Shown: positions 4,730 through 5,517 of the stretch, in pieces
How positions within the stretch are numbered: the first letter of the stretch is position 1
How the letters are laid out: the number at the start of each line of letters is the position of its first letter
Assembly (NCBI GenBank): GCA_014523695.1
Contig: JAATVS010000452.1
Span: forward strand, 1-5,517
Length of the DNA: 5,517 nucleotides
Reading direction: 5' to 3'
From: Nitrososphaerales archaeon TH5895
Lineage (GTDB): Archaea > Thermoproteota > Nitrososphaeria > Nitrososphaerales > Nitrososphaeraceae
Position numbers and translations under genes: made by a program
Notes under the pieces: model-generated
What the model saw: the letters and a program-made list of their open reading frames with translations, nothing else
Told to the model about the DNA's origin: nothing
Databases searched by the model: none

Positions 4730-5209
4730 ATGTCTACAGAGCGACACAGGAATCCTATTCCAACGGTCGACGTTATCATTGAACAGAATTCACGAATCTT
4801 AATGATTAGGAGAAAGAACGAACCCTACAAAGGGTGCTTGGCGCTACCCGGGGGATTCGTAAATGAAGGGGAAAGGATTGAAGATGCAGCGAGACGCGAA
4901 GCAAATGAAGAAACTTCCCTAAACATACACTTAGTCGATATACTAGGTGTTTATTCTGACTCGAAAAGGGACCCACGAGGACATTTAATTTCAACGGTAT
5001 TTGTGGGAATTATTCCTTCCGATAACGTATCAGTGAAAGCGTCAGCACAGGACGACGCATCAGAAGTAGAATGGATCAATTTAGAAGCGATTATTAAAAG
5101 CAATATAGCTTTTGATCACAAGAAGATTCTTTCTGACTACAAAGTTTGGAAGGAATCCGGCGGCACATTCTGGTCATCAAAGGATGAGTCGAACCTTGAA
5201 GCAGTTTGA
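4730..5209 (+). CDS. Nudix hydrolase, ADP-ribose pyrophosphatase-like (COG1051 type)
   Basis: This 159-residue cytosolic protein should hydrolyse a nucleoside diphosphate linked to another group. The Nudix box runs from G42 to L64 (G-X5-E48-X7-R56-E57-A-N-E60-E61-T-S-L), with all catalytic metal-binding glutamates present. The usual Gly before the last residue is Ser63, a common substitution. The N-terminal PTVDVIIEQNSRILMIRRKN (11-30) and the LALPGGF lead-in are typical. After the box, the GVYSDSKRDPRGHLISTVF stretch (73-91), with its RDPRGH, is the mark of ADP-ribose pyrophosphatase-like members; substrate remains inferred. DDASEVEWINLEAI (108-121) is the usual end of the fold, followed by a helix with KKILSDYKVWKESGG. 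ATG 4730 is used because the family N-terminus begins directly after it and a TATA-like box is correctly spaced. The length is normal. It is transcribed divergently from the methyltransferase. Confidence 0.93.
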   Translation: MSTERHRNPIPTVDVIIEQNSRILMIRRKNEPYKGCLALPGGFVNEGERIEDAARREANEETSLNIHLVDILGVYSDSKRDPRGHLISTVFVGIIPSDNVSVKASAQDDASEVEWINLEAIIKSNIAFDHKKILSDYKVWKESGGTFWSSKDESNLEAV

Positions 5210-5212
5210 GAC

Positions 5213-5227
5213 AACCATATGATGGTT
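5213..5227 (+). terminator. Small hairpin just after the Nudix stop codon
   Basis: AACCAT and ATGGTT form a 6-bp stem with a 3-base loop, three bases past the TGA. No T-run follows, so as a terminator it is weak; it might stabilise the mRNA 3' end. Confidence 0.25.
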
Positions 5228-5395
5228 TGATAAGCGTAATCCAATGGTCGTTGAAATGAATTCCCTATTGTCTAGTTTACTCTTTAGAAATCTTCCCATT
5301 AGAATAGAATATTTCCTGGTTTCTCACATAAACCCATCTCTGTGATTTAAAAGATTGCAGTATTGTATACTACTGGTTTATTAGGGGAGTATTGC

Positions 5396-5405
5396 TTTTT
5401 TTTTT
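5396..5405 (+). terminator. Run of ten T, possible plus-strand terminator
   Basis: Archaeal polymerase stops at oligo-T tracts on the non-template strand. This T10 run, about 190 bases beyond the Nudix stop, is the best such tract downstream of that gene. Confidence 0.4.
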
Positions 5406-5478
5406 ACGCTTCAAAAATCGATTATTTCTTAGTGATATCGTCAATGTCATTTAAGTTCTGTTCCATTTTGTGGTCTAG

Positions 5479-5517
5479 TCAATATAAAGAGATTTCATCG
5501 TCCTGCAACTCTTCAAA
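5479..5517 (-). CDS. Possible C-terminus of a gene entering from the right edge
   Basis: From the right edge one minus-strand frame reads FEELQDDEISLY and stops at TGA 5481-5479. The acidic composition is like many protein ends, but twelve codons cannot establish a gene. The flanking sequence to the right would decide it. Confidence 0.25.
   Translation of the reverse strand, partial: FEELQDDEISLY

Larger units (their letters stand above)
5210..5478. other. Intergenic stretch at the right end
   Basis: No confident gene. A 33-codon plus-strand frame (ATG 5244 to TGA 5345) and a 14-codon minus-strand frame (5466-5422) have no recognisable features. A TATA-like TTTAAAAG (5346-5353), an imperfect 18-bp dyad (5358-5375) and a run of ten T (5396-5405) follow each other on the plus strand. 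Confidence 0.5.

Noticed and set aside
4806..4994. Minus-strand open frame of 62 codons
   Set aside because: It is antisense to the Nudix box region and rich in Leu/His/Arg as expected for a shadow.
5244..5345. Plus-strand 33-codon frame after the Nudix gene
   Set aside because: No motif, signal peptide or start signals; chance length in AT-rich DNA.
1..5517. CRISPR array, insertion sequence or prophage module
   Set aside because: No regularly spaced repeats, transposase motifs, terminal inverted repeats or phage genes were seen on either strand.

Overview
The window most likely comes from an ammonia-oxidising archaeon of the Nitrososphaerota (Thaumarchaeota), probably a soil lineage such as Nitrososphaera or Nitrosocosmicus. 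This rests on several things: a single-domain parvulin resembling the archaeal Pin proteins, a DUF1059 gene end, a very small C2H2 zinc-finger protein, a short secreted protein with spaced DGY/GK/DC/DGY-GW motifs, AT-rich intergenic DNA, and genes that start just downstream of TATA-like boxes with almost no leader. The assignment is made from reading the sequence, not from a database search.

Layout. 1-157 is the 3' end of a DUF1059-type gene. 229-513 encodes the parvulin prolyl isomerase. 514-1941 is mostly non-coding but holds a minus-strand gene for a 57-residue C2H2 zinc-finger protein (1032-1205), a decayed coding stretch with an in-frame TGA (1497-1661), two adjacent hairpins, and a TATA-like box followed by a perfect 14-bp palindrome. 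On the minus strand, 2592-1942 holds two short ORFs for exported-type proteins joined by an ATGA overlap; the upstream one looks frameshifted between its signal peptide and its mature part. Divergent from these is a PPOX/FMN-fold protein of the F420-dependent type (2763-3215, probable TTG start). After about 500 bases with at most one weak small ORF come a class I SAM-dependent methyltransferase on the minus strand (4497-3718) and, divergent from it, a Nudix hydrolase of the ADP-ribose pyrophosphatase type (4730-5209). The right end (5210-5517) has no confident gene; a possible minus-strand gene end touches the edge.

The genes do not form an obvious single pathway. They look like separately transcribed housekeeping and accessory genes: protein folding, F420 or flavin redox chemistry, methyl transfer, nucleotide-sugar clean-up and small regulators. 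No CRISPR array, tRNA, rRNA, insertion sequence or complete defence system was seen. The points most worth following are the zinc-finger microprotein, the frameshifted secreted pair, the decayed genes, and the TATA-plus-dyad element at 925-954.
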